Source: Antrodiella citrinella (lineage: Eukaryota > Basidiomycota > Agaricomycetes > Polyporales > Steccherinaceae). From it: DNA of 64,000 nt. Shown here in pieces: positions 51,874 through 62,884 of the stretch; position 1 is the stretch's first letter; each line of letters opens with the position of its first letter. Below the pieces are notes generated by a model, which was given only the letters and a program-made list of their open reading frames with translations, ran no database searches and was not told the origin of the DNA. The stretch is taken from NCBI GenBank assembly GCA_004802725.1, contig SGPM01000061.1:39119-103118 (forward strand), written 5' to 3'. The translations under genes were made by a program, and so were the position numbers.

Positions 51874-53325
51874 CTACTCCTTGTCGACACTGCCACCCTC
51901 GGAGTCGTGTTGGAGCGCAGCGCGCTGGCGGCGACGCACACCAGCAGCAGACTCGCGTCCCAGAAGTTTCGTTCGTCCCTGCGAGAGCAAATATCAGTAA
52001 CCGCGCAAAAATGGCTCAGAAGTCACTCCGAACGCACCTCGACGAATTTCAAGTAGATGAGGACAGCAACGGCCGCAACCCAGTAGAACACGTATCCGAG
52101 CACCGTTCCAATCGACGCGCTGTTCGTCCATCCAAAGATCGCATTGAAGATGTTCCAGCCGTCACCGTCAAAGTTGTTCTCGGGGTTGCAGCAGTCAATG
52201 TGCCATACGTTTCCGCGAACGTCGTACGAGCCAGGACCGTCTCCTCCCGTGTCGTCCACGTCAGCACCCAGGAGGTCGTTGAACGCGTTCTCCTGGAAAT
52301 CACCAATGGCCTTGCTGAACAGACCGGCACCGATGAGGAGGATGAGGTTGGTCATGACTACCAGGAAGATCGTGATGGCTGCACGGACGTCATTAGTAAA
52401 GACGTGAGAGGGAAGACGCGAGGGAACGTACTGGTTCGGCTGGCAAAGGCGTAGATCAAGAAACCGCACACGACACCGCAGATGAGGCCAACGACGGCAG
52501 CAAGCGGAATGGAGCGCGCAGACTGGCCGAGAGAGACACCACCAACGAACACGACTGCCTCCATACCTGTGAGTGAGACATATTAGCCGGCGCTTGTCAG
52601 CAAAATTGCCTCGGAGCCGCACCTTCACGGAGTACAGTGATGAGCGGCAACACGAAAAGTACCCAGCGACCAGCATTGGCACCGGCACCGACGTCTATAA
52701 TTGACGGACAAGTCGTGAGTACGAGGGCGACGATGGAGGACTATTTATACCCACGTTTTCCCTCGAACGCGCGTTGAAGCTTGACACGCCATTTAGCCTT
52801 TGCGCGATCCATCTTGAGCATGGTTACGCCCATGATAAAGATGATGACCGCCGCGACGAGTGAGAAGATACCTGATAGAGCTATGAGTACGTAGACAGGT
52901 GCGGGTGTGACGCGACGCGACAAACCTTCCCAAAGTTCCTCAGACTTGGCCCACAAGTCGCTGGCTTTGGTAAACCAGACGGCAATGAAGGCAGCACCGA
53001 TAGCGAGCGCGATGAAGAGACCGAGACCAGAGCCAGCGAAAATTTGGATGCGCATCTTCTTGATAAGACGCTTCTTCGCGAGCAGAGCGTCCTGCTCGCT
53101 CAGCAGCTCTGGGGGGCTGACCTCGGGAGAGCCAGGCTCTCCGACGGCCAGCTCTGGAGGACGCCCGTCCTCGCGTTTCTCATCTGTGATGAGTGAGACG
53201 GCGCGCGAGGTGTCCTCGTGAACGATTTGTTCGACGAGACTGAGGAGGACCGAGACGATGATGGAGGCCTCGAGAGTCTCTCGGAAGACGATGAAGAAAA
53301 TGGGGACGGAGAATACGTTGACCAT
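51874..53325 (-). CDS. FTR1: High-affinity iron permease Ftr1
   Basis: Ftr1 carries ferric iron across the plasma membrane, taking it directly from the ferroxidase Fet3. The reading starts MVNVFSVPIFFIVFRETLEA, holding the first REXLE motif at the end of helix 1. The second conserved motif is REGMEAVVFVGG in the middle exon. Seven hydrophobic segments are readable, including GSGLGLFIALAIGAAFIAVW, FSLVAAVIIFIMGVTML and LAAVVGLICGVVCGFLIYAF. An acidic loop lies near 53100-53200. The last exon joins FVE to GRTKLLGRESAAG and ends GGSVDKE with the stop at 51874. About six exons. It is divergent from FET3 with 611 bases between starts, and the shared promoter holds ATCWGATAA sites, so iron repression is expected. 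Confidence 0.95.
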
Positions 53326-53461
53326 GGCTGACGCTACGGAGGGGAGGGGAGGAAGAGCGGGAGGGTCAGGAGGAAGGGGAGACTGGCAAAATGAGCGCGA
53401 TACATAAGGGAATGGGTTGAAGGAGGACTCGGATCGAAGGATCAGACTGCACTTCGGCGTA

Positions 53462-53470
53462 ATCTGATAA
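53462..53470 (+). promoter_or_regulatory. Iron-GATA-type site ATCTGATAA
   Basis: Exact ATCWGATAA, 137 bases upstream of the FTR1 start. Confidence 0.6.
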
Positions 53471-53683
53471 TTTTCTCAGCGCTAATCTTTGCCGGTCCCT
53501 GCATGTGGTCGGCCGAAATCTAATCAGGACCTGATTCCAGGGAAGATCATCTTATCAGACTCTCACTGCAGATCACAAGGGACACACCCTGGGAGTCGCC
53601 TTTCTTTCTCGTCGTCGGCCGTAGTCCAGCGCAGCGCATGGCGGGCTACGGGGGGGGGCGTAATTCACTCTCCCACGGGACTT

Positions 53684-53692
53684 ATCAGATAA
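53684..53692 (+). promoter_or_regulatory. Iron-GATA-type site ATCAGATAA
   Basis: Exact ATCWGATAA in the shared promoter, about 245 bases upstream of FET3; flanked by CTT, giving the longer CTTATCAGATAA also seen at 53745. Confidence 0.6.
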
Positions 53693-53747
53693 CATAATAG
53701 AACCTGATCTGCCAGGCGAGATCTAGATCGCGATCCAACGCGCTCTT

Positions 53748-53756
53748 ATCAGATAA
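53748..53756 (+). promoter_or_regulatory. Iron-GATA-type site ATCAGATAA
   Basis: Exact ATCWGATAA, about 180 bases upstream of the FET3 start, in the same CTTATCAGATAA context as the previous site. Confidence 0.6.
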
Positions 53757-53936
53757 AAATTCACAAACTGCCTCCTCCGCTTAAGCTGTTCCTTCCTCCC
53801 CGCAACGCGTACCTCCCAGGTCAGTTTTCTTATATTGCTCCCTCGCACCCGCTCCAGTTCACTTACCTGGCTCCCTTTCGTCCGTTCCCTCCCTCCCGTT
53901 CCCCTTCGTCCACGCACAGGTGCTCCCCGTCCTGCA

Positions 53937-56289
53937 ATGCGGTACGCACTTGCTCTCCTTGCTGCAGCATCCCCGGCTCTCGCAGCCGTCCAGGAGCTGT
54001 GGTGGAACCTCACCTACGTCGAAAACGCCAACCCCGACGGTTTGGCCCCCCGTCGTGTCATTGGTGTCAACGGAACATGGCCGTACGTACTCTCCTCCTG
54101 CCCGCTACGTGATCTTCGTCTCAACGAACGCGTTTTCCAGACCTCCACTCATGGACGTGAGCCAGGATGACCTCCTGATTCTTCACACCACCAACTCCCT
54201 CGACCTACCCGCCACCATGCATCATCACGGCATGTTCTTCAACTCCACCTCATGGTTCGACGGTGCCCTCGGTGTCTCACAATGGTCAGTACCGCGTATT
54301 TGTCGGTATTACTCCAATTCGATGAATACTCTTCACACAGTGGTATCCCTACCGGCCAGTCCTTCGACTATATCGTTCCTATCAACTCCTCCGGTCAATG
54401 GGGAAGCTACTGGACTCACGCCCATTCCAACGGTCAATACGTCGACGGCCTTCGTACATCACTCGTTATTCATCCCACCCAGGAGGCACACCAGTACGAC
54501 GAAGAGTTCACAGTCATCCTTGGCGACTGGTACCACGACGAGCATTCAGTCCTCATCAACCAATTCATCAACATCGCCAACCCTGGTGGTGCCGAACCCA
54601 TTCCTGGTACGTTGTCCGTGTCAATCTAGCATCGGAGTATCCTAACAAATGTATTGATGATACAGACGCCGCGCTTGTATACTTCGGCCAGAATGGCACC
54701 TACCTTCCTCCGATTACTGGCAGAAACCCTGACCCTGTGACTGCCGCTGTCGGCTTCAACGAGAACGCCACCCTGCCTTTCCAGGTATGTAGCATGTGGA
54801 ACAATCGAGGCTATTGTTGACCCTGTTGCGTCTTATTCTATAGCCCGGAAAGACCTATCGTCTTCGCATTGTCAACACCAGTGCTTTCGCCGCGTTCTTC
54901 TTCTGGATTGATGGCCACGACATGCGTATCATTGAAGCTGATGGTGTAAGTCGCTTGCTTCGCCGTCTACTTCGGTCCTCACCGTCTTGCCTGTACAGAT
55001 CGACACCGAAGAGTACGCCACGGACATCATCTCCATCACCGTCGCTCAGCGGTACTCTGTCTTGGTCACCGCCCGTAACGATACTTCCGCCAACTGGGCT
55101 ATCCATGCTAACATGGACACCGTCATGTTCGACACCGTGCCTGACACTCTGCAGCCTAGTCTGTATCTCTCTATTTCTCTTCGGGTTTCGTTATGTTGAC
55201 CCGTCTCTCCCAGACATCACCTCGTCCGTGTCTTACGCACTTGGAGCGCCTCTTACCGACAGCGGCTTCATTGACAACTACCATGATATCGCCGACCAGG
55301 ATCTCGTCCCCGTACAGGTCATCCCTCAGCTTCCTCCGGCCACCAAGACGTTCGAGCTCGAGGTCAGCTTCGACACCATGGACGACGGTACTAACCATGC
55401 CATGTTCAACTTGCTTACCTACAACACACCCCTCGTTCCTTCCGTCTTGTCGCAAATGACCCTCGGCACCAACGCTACCGATCAGAACGCGTACGGCCCT
55501 TACTCGTTTGTCCTTGATCACAACGACATCTACGATATCGTCGTGAAGAACTCTGACACCGGAAAGCACCCTTTGTCAGTCTTCGCGCTCGCAATCTGTC
55601 ACCCTTATCTCTTCTGACGTTTCTTCTCAGCCATTTGCACGGTCACAAGTTCCAGCTCATCGGCCGGGCTCAGGACTACACTTCTACCGACCCCACGCTG
55701 AACCCGCCGCTCGTGGAAGGCCAGGCTAACCCCATGAAGCGCGACACCGTCCAGGTGCCTTCCATGAACTCTGTCACCCTCCGTATCGCCGCCGACAACC
55801 CCGGTGTGTGGATGTTCCATTGCCACATTGAATGGCATTTAGAAGTCGGGTTGGCCGTTTTGTTCATCGAGGCCCCGATCGAGGCGCAGGAGCGCAATGC
55901 GGTCCCGCAGTACCTCATTGATCAGTGCGCGTCGCAGAACATCGCGACGAGCGGGAATGCGGCGGCACATTCGGACCCCGATGACTTGGTCGGTCTGCCC
56001 GCCGGTCCTTTCCCTCAGATTCTGGGATGGAGACCGAAGGGTATCGGCGCCATGGCTGGGTACGTCCTTCCTCGTTTACCGTCCGTCTACTTTGTACTCA
56101 CCGAGCCCCGTTCCTTTTCGCTGCAGATGTGTCTTGACTGCTGTGATCGGGATGCTCACGGTGACATGGTACGCCCTGGGCGGCCACATCTCCGACGCGG
56201 AGATGGAGCACGAAGAGCGCATCGCGGCGGAGGCGAAGGAGCGTCGTGGACGGTTCCTTGGCTTGGCGAAGGTGTTCAAGCGGTCGTGA
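53937..56289 (+). CDS. FET3: Fet3-type multicopper ferroxidase, membrane anchored
   Basis: Fet3 oxidises ferrous iron outside the cell and hands it to Ftr1. A signal peptide (MRYALALLAAASPALA) precedes VQELWWNLTYVENANPDG, the usual Fet3 start. The four copper blocks are present: TMHHHGMFFNSTSWFDG; YWTHAHSNGQYVDGLR; HPFHLHGHKFQLIGR (joined across an intron); and VWMFHCHIEWHLEVGL, with Leu as the axial residue of the type 1 site. Near the end, GWRPKGIGAMAG and LTAVIGMLTVTWYALGGH form a single membrane helix, then a basic cytosolic tail ends GLAKVFKRS. About nine exons, stop at 56287-56289. The membrane anchor and the FTR1 neighbour distinguish it from secreted laccases. Confidence 0.95.
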
Positions 56290-56833
56290 AAAAAATCCCA
56301 TACCTATACAAAAACATAGTATCTTGTACTACTAGTGCCACGGATGATGATCGATGATGATGCCTCGTGACGAGCGGCTGTGTGGATGGGGCTGCTACGC
56401 CGACGATGTGTAGTGGTAAGAGGCTCGTTGTTGTGTTGTTGTTACCTCCCCTACTCCGCCTCATGCCCACTCTTAAAATGACGTTTTTCGTACGACTTTG
56501 GATGGTTTTTTTTTGCATGTCGTTTGCTACGTACTGCGGATGCTCACGAATAGAATTGACACATTGTTGAACTGCATTCTCAGGTCTGCTCTCGTGTGTG
56601 CTCCCCATGATTGAGCGTTGAAACTTGTAGGCTCGTTTGTCGTTCAACGACCTTCGTCGATCGGCTTTCCAGCGCTGCAGAGTCACGCGCATCGGACTTC
56701 GAACTTCCTTCCTGCGAGCTTCCTTCCTTCGACACGCGGAGAACATGCGCAGCAGAAAACGTGTAATACCCATGTATTAGCCGTGCTCCGGTCCGAGTCT
56801 AGACTTCTAGCAAAGGGAGGAAGCCTTGAACTT
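56290..56833. other. Intergenic between convergent genes
   Basis: About 540 bases between FET3 and the first chitinase; no gene recognised. Confidence 0.4.
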
Positions 56834-58472
56834 TCACTGGCAGCCCGCGGCCTGCGAAATGGAGTCCAGCAAGATGTTGTTGCGGTCGCCTGCGGCCTCC
56901 CACATAGCGAAACCGCGAAGACCATTATTCTTAATGAACTGGCCCTTCGCAGCTGCACAACGAACGAGCCAGGTTAGTCACCGAGCATACCACGAACGCT
57001 GCGAACGTACCAAACGACTGAGGGTCATCGTAGGAAATCATTTCTTGAGTGTCGACGTTGTACACGTATGGCTGTCCCAGACACTCGGTGAGCAATCTGA
57101 ACGATTCGAACTGAATAGAACATACCGTTTGGCTGCACTCGTCGTAGCGGTAACCCATCCCGGGCATAGGATCCCCGCTCGCGTCAAGGAAACCTTTATC
57201 AATCAAACCAAAGAAGTTGAACACGCCACTGTAGCCACCCGCAGTCTGGGTTCCACAGCTGTCCATTCCTGCCGCGACGTATGGATCCAAGCTGTCACCC
57301 TGGGGCGCGGAATGGTTCAAGTTAAAGGGATATGCCAGGATGGGGAGAGTCCCATTCGTAGCGGCGGGAGCAGAGGTGTTCAAAGCGAGGACAGTGCTGA
57401 CAGTGTACGAGTGTCCGTACGAGGCAACACCGAGCACAAGCTTGTCAGGTGGGAAGCCAGCCGTGGTCCAAGAACTGAGCGCGGAAACGGAGGAACCAGG
57501 AACTGGAGAATTTTCGTAGCATGTGTCGTTAAGAGGAGCATTGGGTCCGACGGAAGGAGACGTATTCTAACAGAGCCACGATTAGCGCAAGACGAAGAGT
57601 GAAGATAAGAGAGCTTACACCCCAGATGTCGTAGTCCATGATCGAGACGTAGTCAAGAGGTTCGGTGAAGGCAGAAACATCGCTCATGGGATTTCCATCA
57701 GAGCCTGTGAACGGTACAACTCGCACTGCGGCTGATATTATCCGATTGGTCATCTCTGTGGTATTACGAAGTTGCTTCAAGAACAACAGGAAGTTATCCG
57801 TGTCGTCAGATTGGTTGACTATGTTACAACCTATGCCCTGCTTTCCAGGATACTCCCAACTGATATTCGATGTCAGTCACTATTCAAACTCGAGAAGAAG
57901 AAGAACACACTCAAACTCGAGGCCATCCAACGAATATTGATTCACAAGATTCACCATGGTCTGAACAAAGGTAGTGCGATTCTCTTCTGCAACGTGCCAG
58001 GAGAAGTATTCTGATCCCGTCCAGCCTCCGACAGAGAGAATCGCTGTTACACTCTGCAAGCAACGAAGCTCAATATGCAACGGGCAAATTGAGATATATA
58101 GGACTTACGTTGTGGTGGGCAGACGTTACGAAGTTTGTAAGGAGACCATCGTCAATTGATGCTACGACCTTCGGATCTTCTGTTGTGGTGCTACACTCGC
58201 CACACGTCGTCAGCAAGGAATGATGACGAGGTAGATAAACGACTTACGCAAATGCATAGGCCACAGAGGTATACTTGTCCCAAGACAGATCTTCTAGAGG
58301 TAGAGTAGACTCGTGCCAGCTTGTGTACCAAGTAGAGGCTACAAACTGATTCGACGATGTGGCGCTGTCGCTAGCAGTAGGGGTAATGAAAGAACCAAGA
58401 CTGCACGTGGGCACAGCCAAGGCGGTGAGTGGAAGGATGAAAAGAAGTGAAAGGGGGCCTATGTGCAACATA
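56834..58472 (-). CDS. GH18 chitinase, copy 1
   Basis: GH18 chitinases cut chitin beta-1,4 bonds. The start MLHIGPLSLLFILPLTALAV is a signal peptide. The domain follows: FVASTWYTSWHE, TSVAYAFA, AILSVGGWTGSEYFSW, then the active-site strand DGLEFDWEYPG, split by an intron after the first base pair of the second Asp codon. The catalytic Glu is present; the first Asp of the DxDxE core is Glu here. Later come VSIMDYDIWG, LVLGVASYGHSY, GVFNFFGLID and GLRGFAMWEAAGD, ending SQAAGCQ with the stop at 56834. About nine exons. There is no chitin-binding module. The next gene upstream is a tandem duplicate with the same intron pattern. Confidence 0.92.
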
Positions 58473-59683
58473 ATGGCCACAGTCGATGAGGAAAGAAGAC
58501 TAGAGATGAAGGACGTTGAAGACGTAGAGAAAAATGTACAGTTGAGAAGTTGAGATGAGGGTGTTTTATGAGACTAGGGATGGCACAAGCTCAACCGCGG
58601 CCCATCATCTCGAGACAAAAAACAAGAAAACCACAACGTACAAGGTTGATCCAGAATGCTGAGTGAGATGCCTTTCGGCAATCTCACAATAGACGGATTG
58701 CGCTGGTCCTCACTGCTCAGTGAGGACCAGCGAGAACAACAAAAGGCAGGTGATATCAAGTAACGGAAGCGTTGTCAACCTCGAGGACTATCATCAGCAT
58801 AAATGCAAGTAGATGACAGACAAGAAAGATCGTCGAAAGCAAGAGATCTTTGAGAACTGCGACCGGGATGAAATAATGAAATTCAAACTTGTCGTCGTTG
58901 TGCACGAGTGGGACAGAAGGACAGGATAGGAGCGATATTTCAGACCAGTTTCATGCTGAGAAACAGGGTCAAATACTCACGAATAAGATGGTGCTGGTTG
59001 GGAAACTTGAGAATCGAGGTTGCTTCAAGTTGCTGGCAAATTGTTACCGCCAGTGTTTCGCCGATCGCTGTGATATGCTACCACAAAACGGAGTTTGATT
59101 CATGCCGTTGGAACGACAAATTGAGCGTTCAGAAGCGAGTTGTTGCCCAGCTGCCTCGTCGTCGTCATCATCGTCGTCCAAGTCGCGGAGGTCGAGCGCC
59201 ACGAAAGGGAACCTGTTTCACGTCGCAGCGCAACACACGCAAACAAAAACATACGGCTTTCCATTTTGGGCAAGTTCTCATAAGTCGACGCAGCGAATTG
59301 CGATAATCGCTGTCGCGTGAGACAAAGCTACGTATGGAGGATGCAAAATGTTGAGGCTGATGTGTCCCAGAGTTCCTCGGTCGTGTTGTCTCGCTAACTT
59401 GACTCTTGTCAAGAAGCTTATCGGTAGGATGAGAAGCTGCGGCGGGATCCTCAATTGTACATGTTATTAGAGTCTAAGTGCATAGAGTCTATTATTGGTA
59501 TAAAAATGTCTAAGCTGGTCGGCATTTCACCTCCGAAAACTTGTAGTGACTGTGATGAACAAGTAGAATGCAACAAGCAGCTAGTCCAACAAGTCTTGAT
59601 CACGAAAATAATATATGCCCGACCGTCTCACCCTGAAAAAAACTATTCTCTACGAAAAGAAGGAAAGAGAACACGATCAACTA
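58473..59683. other. Chitinase copy 1 upstream region
   Basis: A block at 58648-58732 is conserved with 61549-61657 and contains the inverted repeat listed below. Farther out, 59160-59280 also resembles 61730-61830, so the duplication reached beyond the promoter. No other gene was recognised. Confidence 0.6.
58701..58732. repeat. Perfect inverted repeat in the chitinase 1 promoter
   Basis: Two 15-base arms, CGCTGGTCCTCACTG and CAGTGAGGACCAGCG, are separated by CT. It lies about 230 bases upstream of the start. Its core GGTCCT/AGGACC is kept at the matching place before copy 2, so it is a candidate binding site for a dimeric regulator. Confidence 0.7.
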
Positions 59684-61353
59684 CTAACAACCTGCGGCCT
59701 GCGAAATGGCGTCCAGCAAAATGTCGTTGCGGTCACCCGCGGCCTCCCACATAGCGAATCCGCGAAGACCCTTATCCTGAATGAACTGGCCCTTGGCAGC
59801 TGCACAACAAACAAACGAGTCAACCACCGAGCACGCCAATGAACACAGGGTACGTACCGAAGGATTCAGCGTTGTCATAGGAAACCATTACTCCAGTGGT
59901 AAAGTTATACACATATGGCTATTTTGAAGCAGAAGGGCGTAAGGAGTCTGAAGAGTCGGGACATGCGTAGTAGGACGTACCGTTTGGGTGCAATTATCGA
60001 AACGGTAGCCTGTTCCATTCACAGGATGCCCGTTACTGTCAAGGAAGCCTTCATCGATGAGACCAAAGAAGTTGAATATGCCAGTATAATTTCCAGCGTC
60101 CGTGGCGTTCTTCGCATCCAAGCTGTCGCCCTGGAGTTGGGGAAGATGGAAAGGGGGATATGCCGCGACGGGGAAGGTCCAGACTGCATCCGAGGGAGCA
60201 GCGGTGTTATTGGCGTCGGAGTTATTGACAGAGAAAGAGTGCCCGTACGCGGCGACGCCGAGTACCAGCTTCTCAGGGGGGAAGTCGGCCGCTATCCAAG
60301 CTTTGACCGCGGAATCGGCGGATCCGCTGACTACACTATTGGGAGGACTATCGGGACATGAATCATTGAGAGGAGCATTGGGCCCAACGGAAGGAGACCA
60401 TGACTGTTCCAACCAACGTTAATGAGCGCAAACAACGATTAATGAAAGCGTACTTACACCCCACTGGTCGAAGTTCATGATCGTGACGTAGTCAAGAGGT
60501 TCGGCGAATGCAGAGACATTGGTCATTGGGAGGGCAGTGGAGTTTGCGAAGGGCGTGATGGACGCTGAGGCTGATATTGTGAGATTTTGCATCGTTGTGG
60601 TATTACGAAGTTGTTGCAAGAACGCAAGGAAGTTTTGCGAGTCGTTGGGGTTGACCACGTTACCGGGATCGGCGTCAACACCAGGGAACTCCCAACTATC
60701 ATTTGATGTTAGTCACTTCTCAGACTTGAGAAACAAAAGACACACACACAAAGTCGAGGCCATCCAACGAATAATTCGAGACAAGGTTCACCAAGTTGTT
60801 GATAAAGATCGTAGCATTCGAAGGATTTGTAGCATTCGTAGTCGGGCCAACGTCACAGGAGAAATGTCCCGATCCTGTCCAGCCACCGATAGAGAGAAGT
60901 GCTTTCACGTTCTGCAAGCAGTGAGGGTAAATACACAGGGGGAAAAGGGAGATATATGGTAACTTACGTTTCCGTGGGCTAAGTTCACGAAGTGTATGAG
61001 GTCAGTATCATTCATTCCATCGATGTTGCCCAATTCAGCGCTAGGGTCTTCGTTCGTGGTCCTACACCGGCACAGCGTCAGCGTGCAATTTCACTGACAC
61101 GAGGATCAAAGACGACGTACGCGAATGCATAGGTCACGGAAGTATACTTTTCCCAGGAAATATTATCCGGAGGAAAGAAGTCGGCGTGCTCTTTATTGTA
61201 CCAAGTGGTGGCTACGAAGGGAAGCGCCTGGGAGCTGTTGTCACGTCTCACGACCGCAGGGAGGGTCGCGTTAGGAACAAGACTGCACGAGGGCGCTGCC
61301 AAGGCGGCTAGGGGCAGAGTGCAGAAAAGAACGAGAAAGCCTATGTTCAACAT
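59684..61353 (-). CDS. GH18 chitinase, copy 2
   Basis: Tandem duplicate of copy 1. The signal peptide MLNIGFLVLFCTLPLAALAA precedes FVATTWYNKEHADFF, TSVTYAFA and ALLSIGGWTGSGHFS. The active-site strand reads DGLDFVWEFPG once the intron with a GTGTGTG donor is removed: the catalytic Glu is present, but the middle Asp of DxDxE is Val. The rest is well kept: VTIMNFDQWG, LVLGVAAYGHSF, GIFNFFGLIDEGFLD, GYRFDNCTQT and GLRGFAMWEAAGD, ending AISQAAGC with the stop at 59684. It is richer in Asn-X-Ser/Thr sites than copy 1. The Val depends on one splice choice; if right, activity may be lowered. Confidence 0.9.
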
Positions 61354-62045
61354 AATGGCTAGGTCTATTGATGGAAGAGACTGGAGGAGGAGGAGACCGT
61401 TGAAGACGAGAAGAAAGTGTAGAATCGAGGGAGCGAGATGAAGATCCTTTATGAGCGCAGAGGGGACAAATTGTGGCACAAGCTCATCCGGTACCCATAC
61501 TTCCGAGACAAGAAAGAACAGAGCGACAATCGGCAATATGTTTTGATCCAGAATGCTGAGTGCGATGCCTTACGGCAACATCACAATAGCCTATACACAT
61601 CGCGCTGGTCCTCTCTCTGCAGTAAGGACCAGTCACTACTCAGAGAGGACCGGCGCGAAGGGCAGCGTTGATAATCATATCCTATAAACCGCTTAGCAGC
61701 GATTGAGCTATTAGCCCAGCTGTCTCTTCGTTGTCGTCGTCGCCAGACGCCACAAATGTGCGCCACGAAGGTTCGAACAACACGTGCAGACAAAACATGC
61801 GGGTTTCCTTTTCGGGACGCCCAGAAGAAATGAGGCCAATTGGACTGCGAGATCTGGTGGATTGTGGTGCAAGAAGCAATATGTTGAGGGGACTGGTAGT
61901 GGTTCGCAATGCGAAGGTGGTCCAGACAGAAGTGAATTATCCTGGCCCCATAATATACATAGAATCCACTACTACAAACAAACACCATGTCATCAACACT
62001 TCACACAAGTACAAACACCTGAAGAACTCACATCTAGGTCAAAGC
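61354..62045. other. Chitinase copy 2 upstream region
   Basis: Contains the palindromic block at 61601-61657 and sequence shared with the upstream region of copy 1. No gene was recognised. Confidence 0.55.
61601..61657. repeat. Imperfect inverted repeat in the chitinase 2 promoter
   Basis: Arms CGCGCTGGTCCTCTCTCTG (61601-61619) and CAGAGAGGACCGGCGCG (61641-61657) pair with one mismatch and a short length difference. An extra AAGGACCAG half lies inside at 61624-61632. The position matches the perfect repeat before copy 1. Confidence 0.6.
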
Positions 62046-62703
62046 CTATCCCGCCATCTCTCTCCAACCCCCAGGTGTTCCTGCCACTGCTGTCACACCA
62101 CCCGCACCACCACCGCCAATCAACCCAATTCTAGCCGCCACCACTCTCAACTGCCGCGCCCTGCCGATTCTCATCCGCCACACCACTGCCCCAACCGCAC
62201 ACGCGCCCAACGAAAAGTTGACCGCGATGAACTCGAAAAAGTCGTACCGCTCGAGCGAGGGTATTCGGCCGCAGGACTCGAAGGCGGGGATCGTGCGGGT
62301 GTTGGGTTGGGCTGCTTGGGATGGAGACTCTGAGGATGGGGGGTGGGAGGAGGCGGGAGAGCAGTGCATAAGACGGCGCGTGCCGAAGGGTTGGCAGAAT
62401 GGTTCATGTAGCTATGCGACACGCAGAGCAGGTCAGACGGAAGCTTGTTTGTGGGATGTTGAAGGGTGGACGTACAGATGTGGCAGGACATGGCTCGCAT
62501 GCACCAAATGGCACGCAGACCATGTCTGTGCCTGCGTCTGCCTGGGTGTTGTTCCCGGTGTCGTGTGTGTCATTTGAGCTGCCCGCGGATTGTCGGTGGT
62601 GGTGATGTGGATGTGAGGGTTGTCCCGACACGTGCAGACATAGCGCGAGAATAAGCAAAAGTAGGATACTATATGAGACACGTGAGCAGCGCGGCGAGAA
62701 CAT
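62046..62703 (-). CDS. Small signal-anchored Cys-rich membrane protein
   Basis: Two exons. Exon 1 starts MFSPRCSRVSYSILLLLILA, a signal or anchor segment, followed by a His/Ser/Asn-rich stretch and MVCVPFGACEPCPATS. The intron (GTACGT donor) joins to LHEPFCQPFGTRRLMHC, and later TIPAFESCGRIPSLERYDFF leads into a membrane segment (FIAVNFSLGACAVGAVVW). It ends GGWREMAG with the stop at 62046. The Cys pairs around CVPFGACEPCP and EPFCQPFG suggest a small disulphide-bonded lumenal or external domain. I recall this pattern from conserved uncharacterised fungal proteins but cannot name a function. Confidence 0.65.
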
Positions 62704-62884
62704 AAGGATTAGGAGCGTACTGAGGAGACGGACACGTCGGTATTCGTCGTCGAGTCTTCATGATCGGGAGGAGGTAGTTACAACAATTCTACAGACGCCC
62801 ATCCCAAACCGTACGTCCACGCCAGCGTCTCTCCGCATCCACATCCTTCCTCCCATCTTCCCATTCCATTTGACACACACAACC

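Larger units (their letters stand above)
53326..53936. promoter_or_regulatory. Shared FTR1/FET3 divergent promoter
   Basis: Three exact ATCWGATAA sites occur (53462-53470, 53684-53692, 53748-53756), plus a partial TTATCAG at 53552-53558. The region before FET3 is pyrimidine-rich. A poly-G run of nine at about 53650-53658 is odd. This layout fits joint repression of both genes in iron-replete cells by a GATA factor. Confidence 0.7.
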
